Assembly: GCF_003049575.1 (NCBI RefSeq) | Contig: NZ_PYWI01000007.1 | Coordinates: 1 to 64,000 of the forward strand | DNA length: 64,000 nt | Source: Lysinibacillus parviboronicapiens | Lineage (GTDB): Bacteria > Bacillota > Bacilli > Bacillales_A > Planococcaceae | Direction: 5' to 3' | Part shown: positions 54,670 through 62,727 of the stretch, one piece after another | How positions within the stretch are numbered: position 1 is the first letter of the stretch | How the letters are laid out: each line of letters starts with the position of its first letter | Program-made: the position numbers and the translations under genes | The notes under the pieces: model-generated | Seen by the model: the letters and a program-made list of their open reading frames with translations, nothing else | The model's database searches: none | What the model was told of the DNA's origin: nothing

Positions 54670-55362
54670 ATGGAGATTTCACCGTATTACGAAAAAAAAA
54701 TCCAATGTCTTAATTGTAAGAAAGAATTTCCAACATTAAAAGTACGCTCTAAATTCATAAAGGTAGATCATACCGACACTGACTTCCACCCGATTTATGC
54801 AGATAATGTCAATGCCCTATACTACAATGTATTGGTCTGTGAGCATTGTGGCTTCTCGTTTACAGAAGACTTTACCAGATATTTCGCACCTGGCGTACAA
54901 GATGATATTCGTCGTCAAATTACCGAAAAATGGGTACATCATGATTTTAAAGGGGAACGCACCGTATTCCAAGCAATTCAAGCTTATAAACTAGCCTTTC
55001 TTTGCGGGACCATAAAAAAAGAAAGATTCGTTGCAACAGCAGGTCTTGCATTGCGTCTTGCATGGCTGTATCGTTCGCTAAAAAATGAAGGGCAAGAGCA
55101 ACGTTTTATGAAAATTTCCCGAGACCATTATATGGAATCTTATTCTACTGAGGATTATAGCTCTACGCAAATGTCCGATGTACGTATTATGTATATGATT
55201 GCAGAATTATCCCGACGCATTGGTGATTTAGAAAATGCGACACGCTTCTTTTCAAGAGTTATCGAAAAGCAAAGCACTGGTGGCGAAGCAAAGGTTATCG
55301 ATATGGCTAAAGAGCAATGGGCCGTTATTCGTAAAGAAAAAGAACAAGCGCGACAAGTATAA
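54670..55362 (+). CDS. DUF2225 family protein
   Basis: A 230-aa soluble protein. Two Cys pairs, CLNCKKEF (about 11-14) and CEHCGFSF (about 57-60), make a likely zinc site near the N-terminus; the C-terminal ~130 residues are TPR-like helices (LALRLAWLYRSLKNEGQ; YMIAELSRRIGDLENATRFF). ATG 54670 is preceded by AAGAGG. Function unknown; common in Bacillaceae near iron-sulfur genes. Confidence 0.82.
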   Translation: MEISPYYEKKIQCLNCKKEFPTLKVRSKFIKVDHTDTDFHPIYADNVNALYYNVLVCEHCGFSFTEDFTRYFAPGVQDDIRRQITEKWVHHDFKGERTVFQAIQAYKLAFLCGTIKKERFVATAGLALRLAWLYRSLKNEGQEQRFMKISRDHYMESYSTEDYSSTQMSDVRIMYMIAELSRRIGDLENATRFFSRVIEKQSTGGEAKVIDMAKEQWAVIRKEKEQARQV

Positions 55363-55366
55363 ACTT

Positions 55367-55399
55367 AAAAAGTTCTAGCCTTATCGGCTAGAACTTTTT
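55367..55399. terminator. Bidirectional terminator
   Basis: Perfect 14-bp stem AAAAAGTTCTAGCC (55367-55380) with GGCTAGAACTTTTT (55386-55399), between convergent genes. Confidence 0.9.
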
Positions 55400-55407
55400 A
55401 ATCATCA

Positions 55408-55644
55408 TTAGAATACTTGTTCTACTTCAATGATACCTGGTACTTCTTCTAATAATGCACGTTCAATACCTGCTTTTAGTGTAATCGTAGAACTTGGGCA
55501 ACTACCGCAGGCTCCTAATAAACGTAATTTTACAACGCCATCCTCTACATCTACTAATTCACAGTCTCCACCGTCACGTAGTAAGAATGGACGTAATTTA
55601 TCTAATACTTCTTGAACTTGGTCGTTAATTGTTGCTTCTGCCAT
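55408..55644 (-). CDS. yutI: NifU-like C-terminal domain protein (YutI)
   Basis: A 78-aa protein that is just the NifU/Nfu domain: [20 protein letters not shown] then the cluster-binding CGSCPSS (about 46-49). It carries or delivers iron-sulfur clusters. AAGGAG precedes ATG 55644. Confidence 0.92.
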   Translation of the reverse strand: MAEATINDQVQEVLDKLRPFLLRDGGDCELVDVEDGVVKLRLLGACGSCPSSTITLKAGIERALLEEVPGIIEVEQVF

Positions 55645-55728
55645 TTGTCTCGACTCCTTTCCTTATAATGATTATAATGTTAGCAACAGAAAAAATCCAA
55701 TATTGAATCACGGGGGAGTAGAAATACT

Positions 55729-56064
55729 ATGGAATACACAAAACCGATTATCGAAATTTATGGTACAGCTGTCATTTGCGCAAGCTGTGTCAATGCTCCA
55801 TCTTCTAAAGATACATATGAATGGCTACAAGCTGCGATTGATCGTAAATATCCAAACCAAGCATATGATATTCGCTATGTCGATATAGAAGGCCCAATTG
55901 AGAATGAACGTGACCAAGATTACGCAACGCGTATCCAAGAAGATGAATTTTTCTATCCACTTGTCCTTATTAATAATGAAGTCGTAGGAGAAGGCTATGT
56001 GCAATTAAAACCCGTCTTTACTGCACTCGAAGATTTAGGCTTCACGCCAGACGAAACTGTTTAA
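55729..56064 (+). CDS. yuzD: YuzD-like protein (DUF1462)
   Basis: A 111-aa thioredoxin-fold-like protein with CASC near the N-terminus (YGTAVICASCVNAPSSKDT) and FFYPLVLINNEVVGEG towards the end. It is divergent from yutI, as in B. subtilis. The CxxC suggests redox or metal binding; function unknown. GGGGGAG lies 10 bases before ATG 55729. Confidence 0.85.
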   Translation: MEYTKPIIEIYGTAVICASCVNAPSSKDTYEWLQAAIDRKYPNQAYDIRYVDIEGPIENERDQDYATRIQEDEFFYPLVLINNEVVGEGYVQLKPVFTALEDLGFTPDETV

Positions 56065-56072
56065 CCAATTTG

Positions 56073-56113
56073 AAAGGGATTGTTCAAAGTTAACCTTTGA
56101 ATCAATCCCTTTT
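56073..56113. terminator. Terminator between yuzD and yutJ
   Basis: AAAGGGATTG (56073-56082) pairs with CAATCCCTTT (56103-56112), with an inner TCAAAG/CTTTGA stem; T run on the plus strand. Confidence 0.82.
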
Positions 56114-56139
56114 CCAATGGCAGTATTTCCACTGTGTGA

Positions 56140-57207
56140 TTAATCGTTTTGATATTTATACATCCATAATAATCCCGATTTCATCAATCGCGCGATACGT
56201 CCAGTAACAGTTGTATCTGCTAAATAAGCAAATCCTTGTTTTTTACCTAGAGAGCCCATGAATCCTTTTAATTTAATATCCGGCATTTTCTCTGGTAAAT
56301 GCTCGCCCTTCCAACGCATACGCAGTACTTTAACGATTTGTTCCGCTTGTTCCTCAGCTAATTGTGCACTTGGAGAAAACTCTGAAGAGGCACAATCCCC
56401 TACAACATATACATGCTCATCATCAAGCACATTAAAGTATTGTGTTACGATTGGACGTCCTTGACGATCCTTTTCAACATCTAAATCACGTACAATTTTC
56501 ACAGGCTGTACTCCAGCTGTCCAAACTACTGCATCAAGTGGAATTTCATCTTCATGATTGAAAATTTTACCTGGTTCCACTTTCGTAATATTAGAATTTG
56601 CGATTACATCTACATTATGCTTGATAAACCAATCTTTTACGTACTTACTTAGCTTCTCTGGGAAGTCCTTTAAAATACGTTGACCGCGGTCAAATAGTTT
56701 CACTTTTAAATCTGCTCGACTTTCACGTAGCTCACTAGCAAGCTCAATACCACTTAAACCAGCACCGACAATACCGACTGTAGAACCTGCTGGTAAACCA
56801 CAAAGCGCTTGGAATGTTGCACGTGATTTTGCCATTGTTTGAATGCTATAAGTGTACTCTTCTGCACCTGGTACATCATGATATTTATCTTCACAGCCTA
56901 GTCCAATGACTAAATCATCATATTCAATTCGTTGCCCATCTTCTAGTAGGACTACTTTTTCTGCACGATTGATGTCAACGACTTCTCCATATACAGCCGT
57001 TAAACGTTCATGCTCTGGGAAGCTTACACGAATTTCTTTGTCTGTCGATGTCCCTGCTGCCAATGCATAAAATTCTGTTTTTAAACTATGGAAAGGTGCT
57101 CGGTCTACTAGCACGATTTCCGTGTCTAAAGGTAAGTTATTTGGTAATAGACGAAGCATGACACGCATATTGCCATAGCCGCCACCTAAAAGTACTAATT
57201 TCCCCAT
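56140..57207 (-). CDS. yutJ: Type II NADH dehydrogenase-like flavoprotein (YutJ)
   Basis: A 355-aa FAD-dependent pyridine nucleotide-disulfide family protein. FAD site LGGGYGNMRVMLRLL at the N-terminus, NAD site VGIVGAGLSGIELASEL (about 145) and the second FAD contact VYVVGDCASSEF (about 263). Homologues pass electrons from NADH to quinone at the membrane. AAAGGAGA precedes ATG 57207. Two Rex-type operators lie upstream, one on its promoter, which suggests control by the NADH/NAD+ ratio. Confidence 0.9.
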   Translation of the reverse strand: MGKLVLLGGGYGNMRVMLRLLPNNLPLDTEIVLVDRAPFHSLKTEFYALAAGTSTDKEIRVSFPEHERLTAVYGEVVDINRAEKVVLLEDGQRIEYDDLVIGLGCEDKYHDVPGAEEYTYSIQTMAKSRATFQALCGLPAGSTVGIVGAGLSGIELASELRESRADLKVKLFDRGQRILKDFPEKLSKYVKDWFIKHNVDVIANSNITKVEPGKIFNHEDEIPLDAVVWTAGVQPVKIVRDLDVEKDRQGRPIVTQYFNVLDDEHVYVVGDCASSEFSPSAQLAEEQAEQIVKVLRMRWKGEHLPEKMPDIKLKGFMGSLGKKQGFAYLADTTVTGRIARLMKSGLLWMYKYQND

Positions 57208-57261
57208 AATAGTCTCCTTTTATATCACGAATAATAATTGTTCACAAAGTATCCACAAACG

Positions 57262-57290
57262 AGTATAACCGATTGTGAGATGTTTCACAA
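57262..57290 (-). promoter_or_regulatory. yutJ promoter
   Basis: Minus strand -35 TTGTGA (57285-57290), 17-nt spacer, -10 TATACT (57262-57267). The -35 and part of the spacer lie in the operator at 57273. Confidence 0.68.
57273..57290. promoter_or_regulatory. Rex-like operator, proximal
   Basis: TTGTGAGATGTTTCACAA, one mismatch to the Rex consensus TTGTGAA-N4-TTCACAA, covering the yutJ -35. Confidence 0.75.
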
Positions 57291-57305
57291 TATAAGAATG
57301 CAAAT

Positions 57306-57323
57306 TTGTGAAAGTTTTCACAA
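57306..57323. promoter_or_regulatory. Rex-like operator, distal
   Basis: TTGTGAAAGTTTTCACAA matches the Rex consensus TTGTGAA-N4-TTCACAA at all fixed positions. Centre 33 bp (about three turns) from the proximal site; also upstream of yuzB on the other strand. Confidence 0.82.
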
Positions 57324-57382
57324 AATCAATCGTTGACGAACGTTTCAAAAGCGAGTAGCATTACAATGGTGAGGTGACACGT

Positions 57383-57619
57383 ATGAATCCTATGGTTGAA
57401 TTTTGTGTAAGTAATTTAGCAAATGGCTCACAAGAAACCTATGAAATACTCGAACGCGACCCAAATATCGACGTTTTGGAATATGGCTGTCTTAGTTATT
57501 GCACCAAGTGCTCAGAATCCTTTTACGCCATCGTTAATGGTGAATTAGTAGAGGCTGATTCTCCGCAAGAGCTAACAAAAGCCATTTATCAATTTATCGA
57601 AGAAAATCCATTATGGTAA
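57383..57619 (+). CDS. yuzB: YuzB-like protein (DUF1450)
   Basis: A 78-aa protein with MVEFCVSNLANGSQETYEIL and YGCLSYCTKCSESFYAIV, whose spaced cysteines (C-x4..C-x2-C) could bind a metal. ATG 57383 follows GAGG and gives the YuzB length; a GTG three codons earlier sits in the ribosome site. Divergent from yutJ; function unknown. Confidence 0.9.
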   Translation: MNPMVEFCVSNLANGSQETYEILERDPNIDVLEYGCLSYCTKCSESFYAIVNGELVEADSPQELTKAIYQFIEENPLW

Positions 57620-57653
57620 TTTTATTTACTAAAATCAATTCTTTTAAACATAG

Positions 57654-57698
57654 AAAAAGGATGTTATGTCGAAAAATTCGACATAAGCATCCTTTTTT
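57654..57698. terminator. Bidirectional terminator between yuzB and yutF
   Basis: Long stem: AAAAAGGATG (57654-57663) with CATCCTTTTT, plus TTATGTCG/CGACATAA inside; A and T runs at the two ends. Confidence 0.9.
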
Positions 57699-57703
57699 AT
57701 AAT

Positions 57704-58456
57704 TTATACTAATGCTTCCATACAATAAGTCGGTTGAAGTTCTTTATCCTGAACAATTTTAGTAGGTGTTACACCAGTGTTGACATGAATGGTGTCACAG
57801 CCGAAATTTATACCACACATAATATCCGTATCATAATTATCGCCAATCATTACCATTTCATCCTTTGTAAAGCCATGCTCGGCGGCTATCACTTCAAGCA
57901 TTGCGGGCGATGGTTTACCAATGTAAGTTGGCTCAACATCTGCCACTTCTCCTACTAACCTTGCAAACGCACCATTCCCAGGTAAGAAACCATACTCTGT
58001 TGGAAATTTAATGTCTTGATTTGTAGCTATAAATGTAGCGCCATTTTGTACAGCAATTGTGGCCTTAGCGAGTGCCATATAATCAAGTGTCCGGTCAATT
58101 CCCATTACAAAGACATCTGGGTCGGTGTCTACAAGTTCTATTCCTTCATTAAATAGCGCCGTGCGAATACCATCCGAGCCCATCATCGCCACTTTTTGGC
58201 CAGCAAAGTTTAAGGAAATATATTTTGCAGTTACTAAAGCACTTGAATAGATATGTTGAAGTGGTGCATCCACACCAATTGCACGTAAAGCATCTTGCAA
58301 TTGTTCTCTCGTTTTTGATGAATTATTCGTCACGTAATATGGCTCAATTCCTGTTTCTTGTAATCCATGTATAAAAGTAATCGCTGAAGGAATGCCTTCC
58401 TTTCCACGATATACGGTGCCGTCTAAATCAAAGCAATATGCCTTGTAAGTTTTCAT
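57704..58456 (-). CDS. yutF: HAD-IIA family phosphatase (YutF-like)
   Basis: A 250-aa sugar/nucleotide phosphatase of the NagD/TIGR01457 group. HAD motif I FDLDGTVYRG (about 10-19), motif II VTNNSSKT, and motif III/IV GKPSPAML and MIGDNYDTDI. It overlaps the upstream DUF86 gene by 4 bp, so the two are translated together. Substrate unknown. Confidence 0.9.
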   Translation of the reverse strand: MKTYKAYCFDLDGTVYRGKEGIPSAITFIHGLQETGIEPYYVTNNSSKTREQLQDALRAIGVDAPLQHIYSSALVTAKYISLNFAGQKVAMMGSDGIRTALFNEGIELVDTDPDVFVMGIDRTLDYMALAKATIAVQNGATFIATNQDIKFPTEYGFLPGNGAFARLVGEVADVEPTYIGKPSPAMLEVIAAEHGFTKDEMVMIGDNYDTDIMCGINFGCDTIHVNTGVTPTKIVQDKELQPTYCMEALV

Positions 58457-58905
58457 TGATGATCCTCTGGTAAAAATGCTGAAACAGGGCCTAATTCATT
58501 TGTTAAGTAACTATTTACAGCTGGTGAGAACTGCTTCAATGTTGGTAAATTGTTTGTTAACACATTCACCACTTCAGCAATATCTACATTTATAAATTCG
58601 CGAACAAGCATTTTACGTAAGCCAACAACCGCTTTTAAAGATGCTTCCATGTCAGCAGTTACAACTTTTTCATCGATTAAAATATCAATAATATCCTCAT
58701 AGCTACCTGGATCACGCATAATGAAGCCATCAATCATTAAGTTGCCAACATCCATCATTGATTCCATCACATTGTGGCCAATACGCTCAATTGCTAATTT
58801 TTTAATATCATTTTGTTGCCAGTTATCCTCTGACTCCAAAATAGCTAAAAGTCCATCTAAGTACTGTAAATTTTTTGTGATTTTATTACGATCTACAAAA
58901 TACAC
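58453..58905 (-). CDS. yutE: DUF86/HepT-like protein (YutE)
   Basis: A 150-aa helical protein with the DUF86 (HepT) pattern IERIGHNVMESMMDVGNLMI and LRKMLVREF. In HepT toxins the conserved RX4-6H motif is a ribonuclease site; here the chain is the longer Bacillus YutE form and no antitoxin nucleotidyltransferase (MntA) is adjacent, so a toxin role is doubtful. GTG 58905 gives the YutE-like start (YFVDRNKI) and has GGGGG eight bases away; ATG 58920 lacks a site. Confidence 0.82.
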   Translation of the reverse strand: MYFVDRNKITKNLQYLDGLLAILESEDNWQQNDIKKLAIERIGHNVMESMMDVGNLMIDGFIMRDPGSYEDIIDILIDEKVVTADMEASLKAVVGLRKMLVREFINVDIAEVVNVLTNNLPTLKQFSPAVNSYLTNELGPVSAFLPEDHQ

Positions 58906-58993
58906 AAGGAAAGCCCCCATTCAAATCATTTAAAGTTGATAGTCATTTCTCTTCTATAGTACCATATCTATAGGACTGGAAGGAGATTAAAAG

Positions 58994-59260
58994 ATGGAAC
59001 GTTTTTTCTTATATGATGATGTAGAAGATACAAAAACACGCTTTGTCAGTTTTGCTGGCCAAAAGCTACGTTACGACTTAGCAATTTTACAATCTAGCCG
59101 TTTCTTTGGCAAAGTACTGGTAATGGATATTCAATTTGGCCGTTTCGCGATAATTGGTCCAGACGATGTGGAAGAGCCCGGCTATCTCGAACACGTATAC
59201 AATCGCTCCGAGGAAGAGACAATCGAACTACGTGAATACTTACGAGAATTACTTAACTAA
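58994..59260 (+). CDS. DUF3055-like small protein
   Basis: An 88-aa acidic soluble protein: FLYDDVEDTKTRFVSFAG, then RYDLAILQSSRFFGKVLVMD, FGRFAIIGPDDVEEPGYLEH and a helical end. From memory it fits DUF3055 of Bacillaceae. GGAAGGAG precedes ATG 58994. Function unknown; divergent from yutE. Confidence 0.75.
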   Translation: MERFFLYDDVEDTKTRFVSFAGQKLRYDLAILQSSRFFGKVLVMDIQFGRFAIIGPDDVEEPGYLEHVYNRSEEETIELREYLRELLN

Positions 59261-59282
59261 CACCCTTGCATGGGTGTTTTTT
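59259..59282 (+). terminator. Intrinsic terminator after the DUF3055-like gene
   Basis: AACACCC (59259-59265) pairs with GGGTGTT (59272-59278), followed by T residues; the stem overlaps the stop codon. Confidence 0.82.
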
Positions 59283-59283
59283 A

Positions 59284-59565
59284 TATTGCAGTCACCTCTG
59301 ACTCAAAAAGGGATACTATCCAAAAGTCAAAATAGCATACTAGAAATACTTCTAGTATGCTAACGAATTCTGCCGCAACATTTTGTGGTGAAAGTAGAAG
59401 CCCCAGCAAGGCTTGAGTCCCCTCGCGCTGGGTCATCAACGAAGCGACAGCAGTACACGTCTACATGACCAACATGTTGTCACTTCGAAGCGCTCGTAAC
59501 TTGACCGATCAATGTGCAGCTAAGTGTCCTTTACAGAAAGATGGACATTATTACCGTCCGCTGAA
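59284..59565. other. Gap with a perfect hairpin and a possible dispersed element
   Basis: AGCATACTAGAA (59334-59345) and TTCTAGTATGCT (59350-59361) form a perfect 12-bp hairpin without a U-run. To its right, 59365-59530 is G+C-richer, has no credible gene, and shares AAGCGACAGCAG with the gap at 18625 (opposite strand) and TGTGCAGCTA with the gap at 36887. Confidence 0.4.
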
Positions 59566-59745
59566 TTATTGATTGATAATTGAAGGATTGTCTTTATTGT
59601 GCGGCTTGTCTTTATTTTCATTATCATTTTGTTTTTTTGCTTGGTTATTTTGTCCGATTACTGCTAAATCATCTACACTAATATCATAGCCATAGCCATA
59701 TTCTTCTCGATCTAATTCACTTTTTTTTCGCTTTTCTTTAGCCAA
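59566..59745 (-). CDS. Small charged protein, unknown function
   Basis: A 59-aa very polar protein: KEKRKKSELDREEYGYGYDI, a short middle (SVDDLAVIGQNN) and an Asn/Lys/Asp-rich disordered tail. TTG 59745 is preferred because GAGGTG lies seven bases upstream; an ATG 11 codons earlier has no site. No family recognised; no terminator seen. Confidence 0.6.
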   Translation of the reverse strand: MAKEKRKKSELDREEYGYGYDISVDDLAVIGQNNQAKKQNDNENKDKPHNKDNPSIINQ

Positions 59746-59822
59746 AATAATCACCTCCACTACATAAATTAACCTCATTCATGTGTTTTATACTTGTGAA
59801 AAGACATTTACAATTGAGCTAG

Positions 59823-60350
59823 TTATGCAGTTGCATCCTCTATAATCCAATCGACAGCACTGATTAAGTCAGGGAAAATCGCATCTGCCAGAGGGTCACT
59901 TTTTCCTAAAAAAACACCTTTCGTGCCAGCTCTTTTGCCAGCTATTATGTCTGTATCCGTATCCCCTACCATATAGGATTTCGCTAAATCAATATCATAT
60001 TTTTTTCCTAAATCAACAATTAGTTTGCTATTTGGCTTGCGGCAACCACAGCCTGCCTTAGGTTTGTGAGGACAATAAACAGCTTCATGAATAATGGCCC
60101 CCTTTTTTTCCAATTCTTTTATCATATGGACATGTATTTGTTGAAGTTTTGATTCCTTCATATATCCTAATCCAACACCACCTTGATTGGTCACCACAAA
60201 TACAAAATCAAAGAACTCATTCAATTTTTTTATTGCTTGTGGAACAGACGGCAAGAAATAGAGATCCTGCGGTTTATTTACAAATTTAACTCTATTCGTT
60301 AATACTTCATTTATGACACCATCACGATCTAAAAATACAGCTTTTTTCAT
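59823..60350 (-). CDS. HAD-IIIA phosphatase, GmhB-like
   Basis: A 175-aa phosphatase. HAD motif I FLDRDGVINE, motif II VTNQGGVG, the zinc-binding cysteine cluster CPHKPKAGCGCRKP and motif IV MVGDTDTDIIAGKRAG, as in D-glycero-D-manno-heptose-1,7-bisphosphate 7-phosphatase and histidinol-phosphatase types. No heptose genes are nearby, so the substrate is open. ATG 60350 is used; the earlier GTG (60359) abuts the AAGGT site. Confidence 0.88.
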   Translation of the reverse strand: MKKAVFLDRDGVINEVLTNRVKFVNKPQDLYFLPSVPQAIKKLNEFFDFVFVVTNQGGVGLGYMKESKLQQIHVHMIKELEKKGAIIHEAVYCPHKPKAGCGCRKPNSKLIVDLGKKYDIDLAKSYMVGDTDTDIIAGKRAGTKGVFLGKSDPLADAIFPDLISAVDWIIEDATA

Positions 60351-60436
60351 TAGTCTCACACCTTTACGCCAAAATATGTTGTCGTAGTACTCATTCTTTT
60401 TATATTGTTACCAATTTTATAAAACCTAATAAAACT

Positions 60437-60468
60437 AAAAAAACCTGATGCAAATTTCCGCATCAGGT
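60437..60468 (-). terminator. Intrinsic terminator of yutD
   Basis: Perfect 9-bp stem ACCTGATGC (60443-60451) with GCATCAGGT (60460-60468); U-run on the minus strand. Confidence 0.85.
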
Positions 60469-60479
60469 CATGATTATTG

Positions 60480-60833
60480 CTATTCTGTTATTCGTGGATT
60501 GTCAACAGGCTCTGCCACTTCGGCTGCTTCGTTTATTGCCATTTCAGGTTGCTGTACCGTTTTACCGCATTTACGTAATACGAAATAAGCACAGCCAAAA
60601 TTACAATATTCATATAAGTAATCTTGCAGCGTACTGATTTTTGTATCAAAGGTAGATTTTTGATTTTTATCATCAAAAAAACCTTTTAAACGTAACTGAT
60701 TATAACCCCAGTCCCCTACGATATAATCATATTTTGCTAAAATATCCGAGTACCGTTCTTTAAAGGCTTCCTCTTGAAAAGCCTCTCGGAAATCATTGAT
60801 AAGCTCGTATTCATATCCTTCAATAATTATCAA
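60480..60833 (-). CDS. yutD: YutD family protein (DUF1027)
   Basis: A 117-aa soluble protein with DILAKYDYIVGDWGYNQLRL and the C-terminal YEYCNFGCAYFVLRKC, typical of YutD. The start is TTG 60833 with AAGGTGG seven bases upstream. It lies 33 bp after lipA and is probably cotranscribed. Function unknown. Confidence 0.88.
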   Translation of the reverse strand: MIIIEGYEYELINDFREAFQEEAFKERYSDILAKYDYIVGDWGYNQLRLKGFFDDKNQKSTFDTKISTLQDYLYEYCNFGCAYFVLRKCGKTVQQPEMAINEAAEVAEPVDNPRITE

Positions 60834-60866
60834 AGTGACACCACCTTTCTTTTCTAGCTTTTAGCT

Positions 60867-61790
60867 TTACACATCTGCTTGTAGTTGGCGTTCTTTTGTC
60901 GCTGCATTCACTTGCTCATCTGCATGATAGCTACTACGTACAAGCGGTCCTGCTTCACAATGCTTAAAGCCCTTTTCCATAGCAATTTTACGTAATTTAC
61001 CGAATTCTATTGGTGAATAATATTTTTTTACAGGTAGATGTTTTTTCGTTGGTTGTAAATATTGGCCAATCGTCATAATGTCTACATTATTTGCACGTAG
61101 GTCATCCATAACTTCTAAAATTTCTTCGTGAGTTTCTCCTAAACCAATCATTAACGACGACTTCGTTGGAATGTCTGGTTGCATTTCTTTAGCTAATCGA
61201 AGAAATTCTAACGAACGTTCATATTTCGCACGCGCGCGTACTCTTGGTGTTAAACGACGTACAGTTTCGATATTATGATTTAAAATATCAGGTTTAGCAT
61301 CCATTAAAAATTGGAGATTTTCCTTGATACCGCCAAGGTCAGATGGTAAAACTTCAACAGAAGTCAAAGGACTTTTGCGACGAATTGCACGTACCGTTTC
61401 AGCTAATACCTCTGATCCGCCATCTTTTAAGTCGTCACGAGCAACCATCGTAATAACAACATGCTTTAAGTTCATGATTGCTACAGAATCCGCTACTCGT
61501 TCTGGTTCAGCTAAATCTAGCTCATTCGGTAAACCTGTTTTTACAGCACAAAAACGACAAGCACGTGTACAAACAGATCCTAATATCATCATTGTAGCTG
61601 TACGGCGTTCACCCCAGCACTCATGAATATTAGGACAGCGTGCTTCTTCGCATACTGTATGTAGATTTTTTTCACGCATGAGCTTTTTTAGCCCTTTATA
61701 TTCATCGTTCGTGTTTAGTTTGATTTTTAGCCAGTCTGGTTTTCTTAAATATTCTTCTTTTTCCTTGCTTGTAGGTTTACAAGATGTCAT
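60867..61790 (-). CDS. lipA: Lipoyl synthase
   Basis: A 307-aa radical SAM enzyme that inserts two sulfurs into octanoyl groups on lipoyl proteins. N-terminal auxiliary-cluster cysteines [12 protein letters not shown] (C-x4-C-x5-C), radical SAM motif CTRACRFC, and the C-terminal RSSYHADE serine. GGGGCG precedes ATG 61790 at a long spacing. Needs both [4Fe-4S] clusters, for which yutM and yutI products are likely suppliers. Confidence 0.96.
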   Translation of the reverse strand: MTSCKPTSKEKEEYLRKPDWLKIKLNTNDEYKGLKKLMREKNLHTVCEEARCPNIHECWGERRTATMMILGSVCTRACRFCAVKTGLPNELDLAEPERVADSVAIMNLKHVVITMVARDDLKDGGSEVLAETVRAIRRKSPLTSVEVLPSDLGGIKENLQFLMDAKPDILNHNIETVRRLTPRVRARAKYERSLEFLRLAKEMQPDIPTKSSLMIGLGETHEEILEVMDDLRANNVDIMTIGQYLQPTKKHLPVKKYYSPIEFGKLRKIAMEKGFKHCEAGPLVRSSYHADEQVNAATKERQLQADV

Positions 61791-61906
61791 ACAAATTTCG
61801 CCCCTATCAAAATTATATATTGTTAAATATCATCTACCTTCACTGTTGTCAATGTAACATAATATACGAACGGCAACAACTAACATTTACTATTCAAGCA
61901 ACATTT

Positions 61907-62683
61907 CTAATCATAAGGTACAGGTACCTCAAGTGATGGCTGTGGCGCTTCGCTACCATTTGTATAAATATGTGGTACTGGTCCTCTTGTCAAACCCATT
62001 GCTACTGGAATATCTTGTGACACTGTAGAAGATTTACTTGCAAATGGAACAATTATTTGCACGTTTACCTCTATATGAATCCCTACCTCCACATAGGCAC
62101 TATTAATGCCAAACTCTTGAATGCTTGATGTAACATTGCTATGCACATTGCCAATTACATGAAAACGAATAGGTATTTTAGGTCCTAAATTTCCGAGCAA
62201 TGGAATATTTGCAGCTTGCCCAAGCGGTACAAAGAAAACAATGCCGTCACCTTCTTGAATTTTATTAATGTCGTACTCTACGTTTTCTAATTCCGGCAAG
62301 TGTGCCAGCTCTCCTTGCTCAGCCTGTTCTAAATACATTTTTACAAGTTCCAAGGTTTCTGCACGGACACGATTAATAATTTCCGTATTAAATTTTGTCG
62401 TCACCATTTCAGACGCTCCTGGTGGTAAATCTTCGATAATATCATTGACGTCTAATACATTGGAAGTACGTGAATTGATAGCTTTACTTACAACATAGGA
62501 AGCTATTTTATTGGTTTGTACTTCTGCATATTGTAAGTAGGTGGGCATAAGACGTTCATTTAAAAAATACAAAAATAGCAATAAGCATACGATACTACTT
62601 ACAATTAGCAAGGTTAAACGATTTAGCGGTAAACCTTTGTTACTATTTGTTCTTAATTTCATTCTTTTTCGAGGGAATAACAA
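61907..62683 (-). CDS. yunB: Sporulation protein YunB
   Basis: A 258-aa protein with one N-terminal helix (about 24-44, LTLLIVSSIVCLLLFLYFLN) and an outer domain with DILNxx-like GDGIVFFVPLGQAANIPLLG and ASKSSTVSQDIPVAMGLTRG, as in YunB. In B. subtilis it is expressed in the mother cell during sporulation. TTG 62683 is preferred because AGGAGGAG lies six bases upstream; ATG 62704 would start before that site. Its ribosome site is part of the terminator hairpin at 62690-62723. Confidence 0.82.
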   Translation of the reverse strand: MLFPRKRMKLRTNSNKGLPLNRLTLLIVSSIVCLLLFLYFLNERLMPTYLQYAEVQTNKIASYVVSKAINSRTSNVLDVNDIIEDLPPGASEMVTTKFNTEIINRVRAETLELVKMYLEQAEQGELAHLPELENVEYDINKIQEGDGIVFFVPLGQAANIPLLGNLGPKIPIRFHVIGNVHSNVTSSIQEFGINSAYVEVGIHIEVNVQIIVPFASKSSTVSQDIPVAMGLTRGPVPHIYTNGSEAPQPSLEVPVPYD

Positions 62684-62723
62684 AAAAATCTCCTCCTGTT
62701 CCATAACGTATGAACAGGAGGAG
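62682..62723 (-). terminator. Terminator after the HD-GYP gene that overlaps the yunB ribosome site
   Basis: Perfect 12-bp stem: minus strand CTCCTCCTGTTC (62712-62723) with GAACAGGAGGAG (62690-62701), then A and seven U. The 3' arm contains AGGAGGAG, the yunB ribosome site, and the U tract leads directly into TTG 62683. Confidence 0.82.
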
Positions 62724-62727
62724 AAAA

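Noticed and set aside
58453..58905. HepT-type toxin of a toxin-antitoxin pair
   Set aside because: No MntA-like nucleotidyltransferase gene is adjacent; the neighbour is a HAD phosphatase and the locus matches the housekeeping yutE-yutF pair of B. subtilis.
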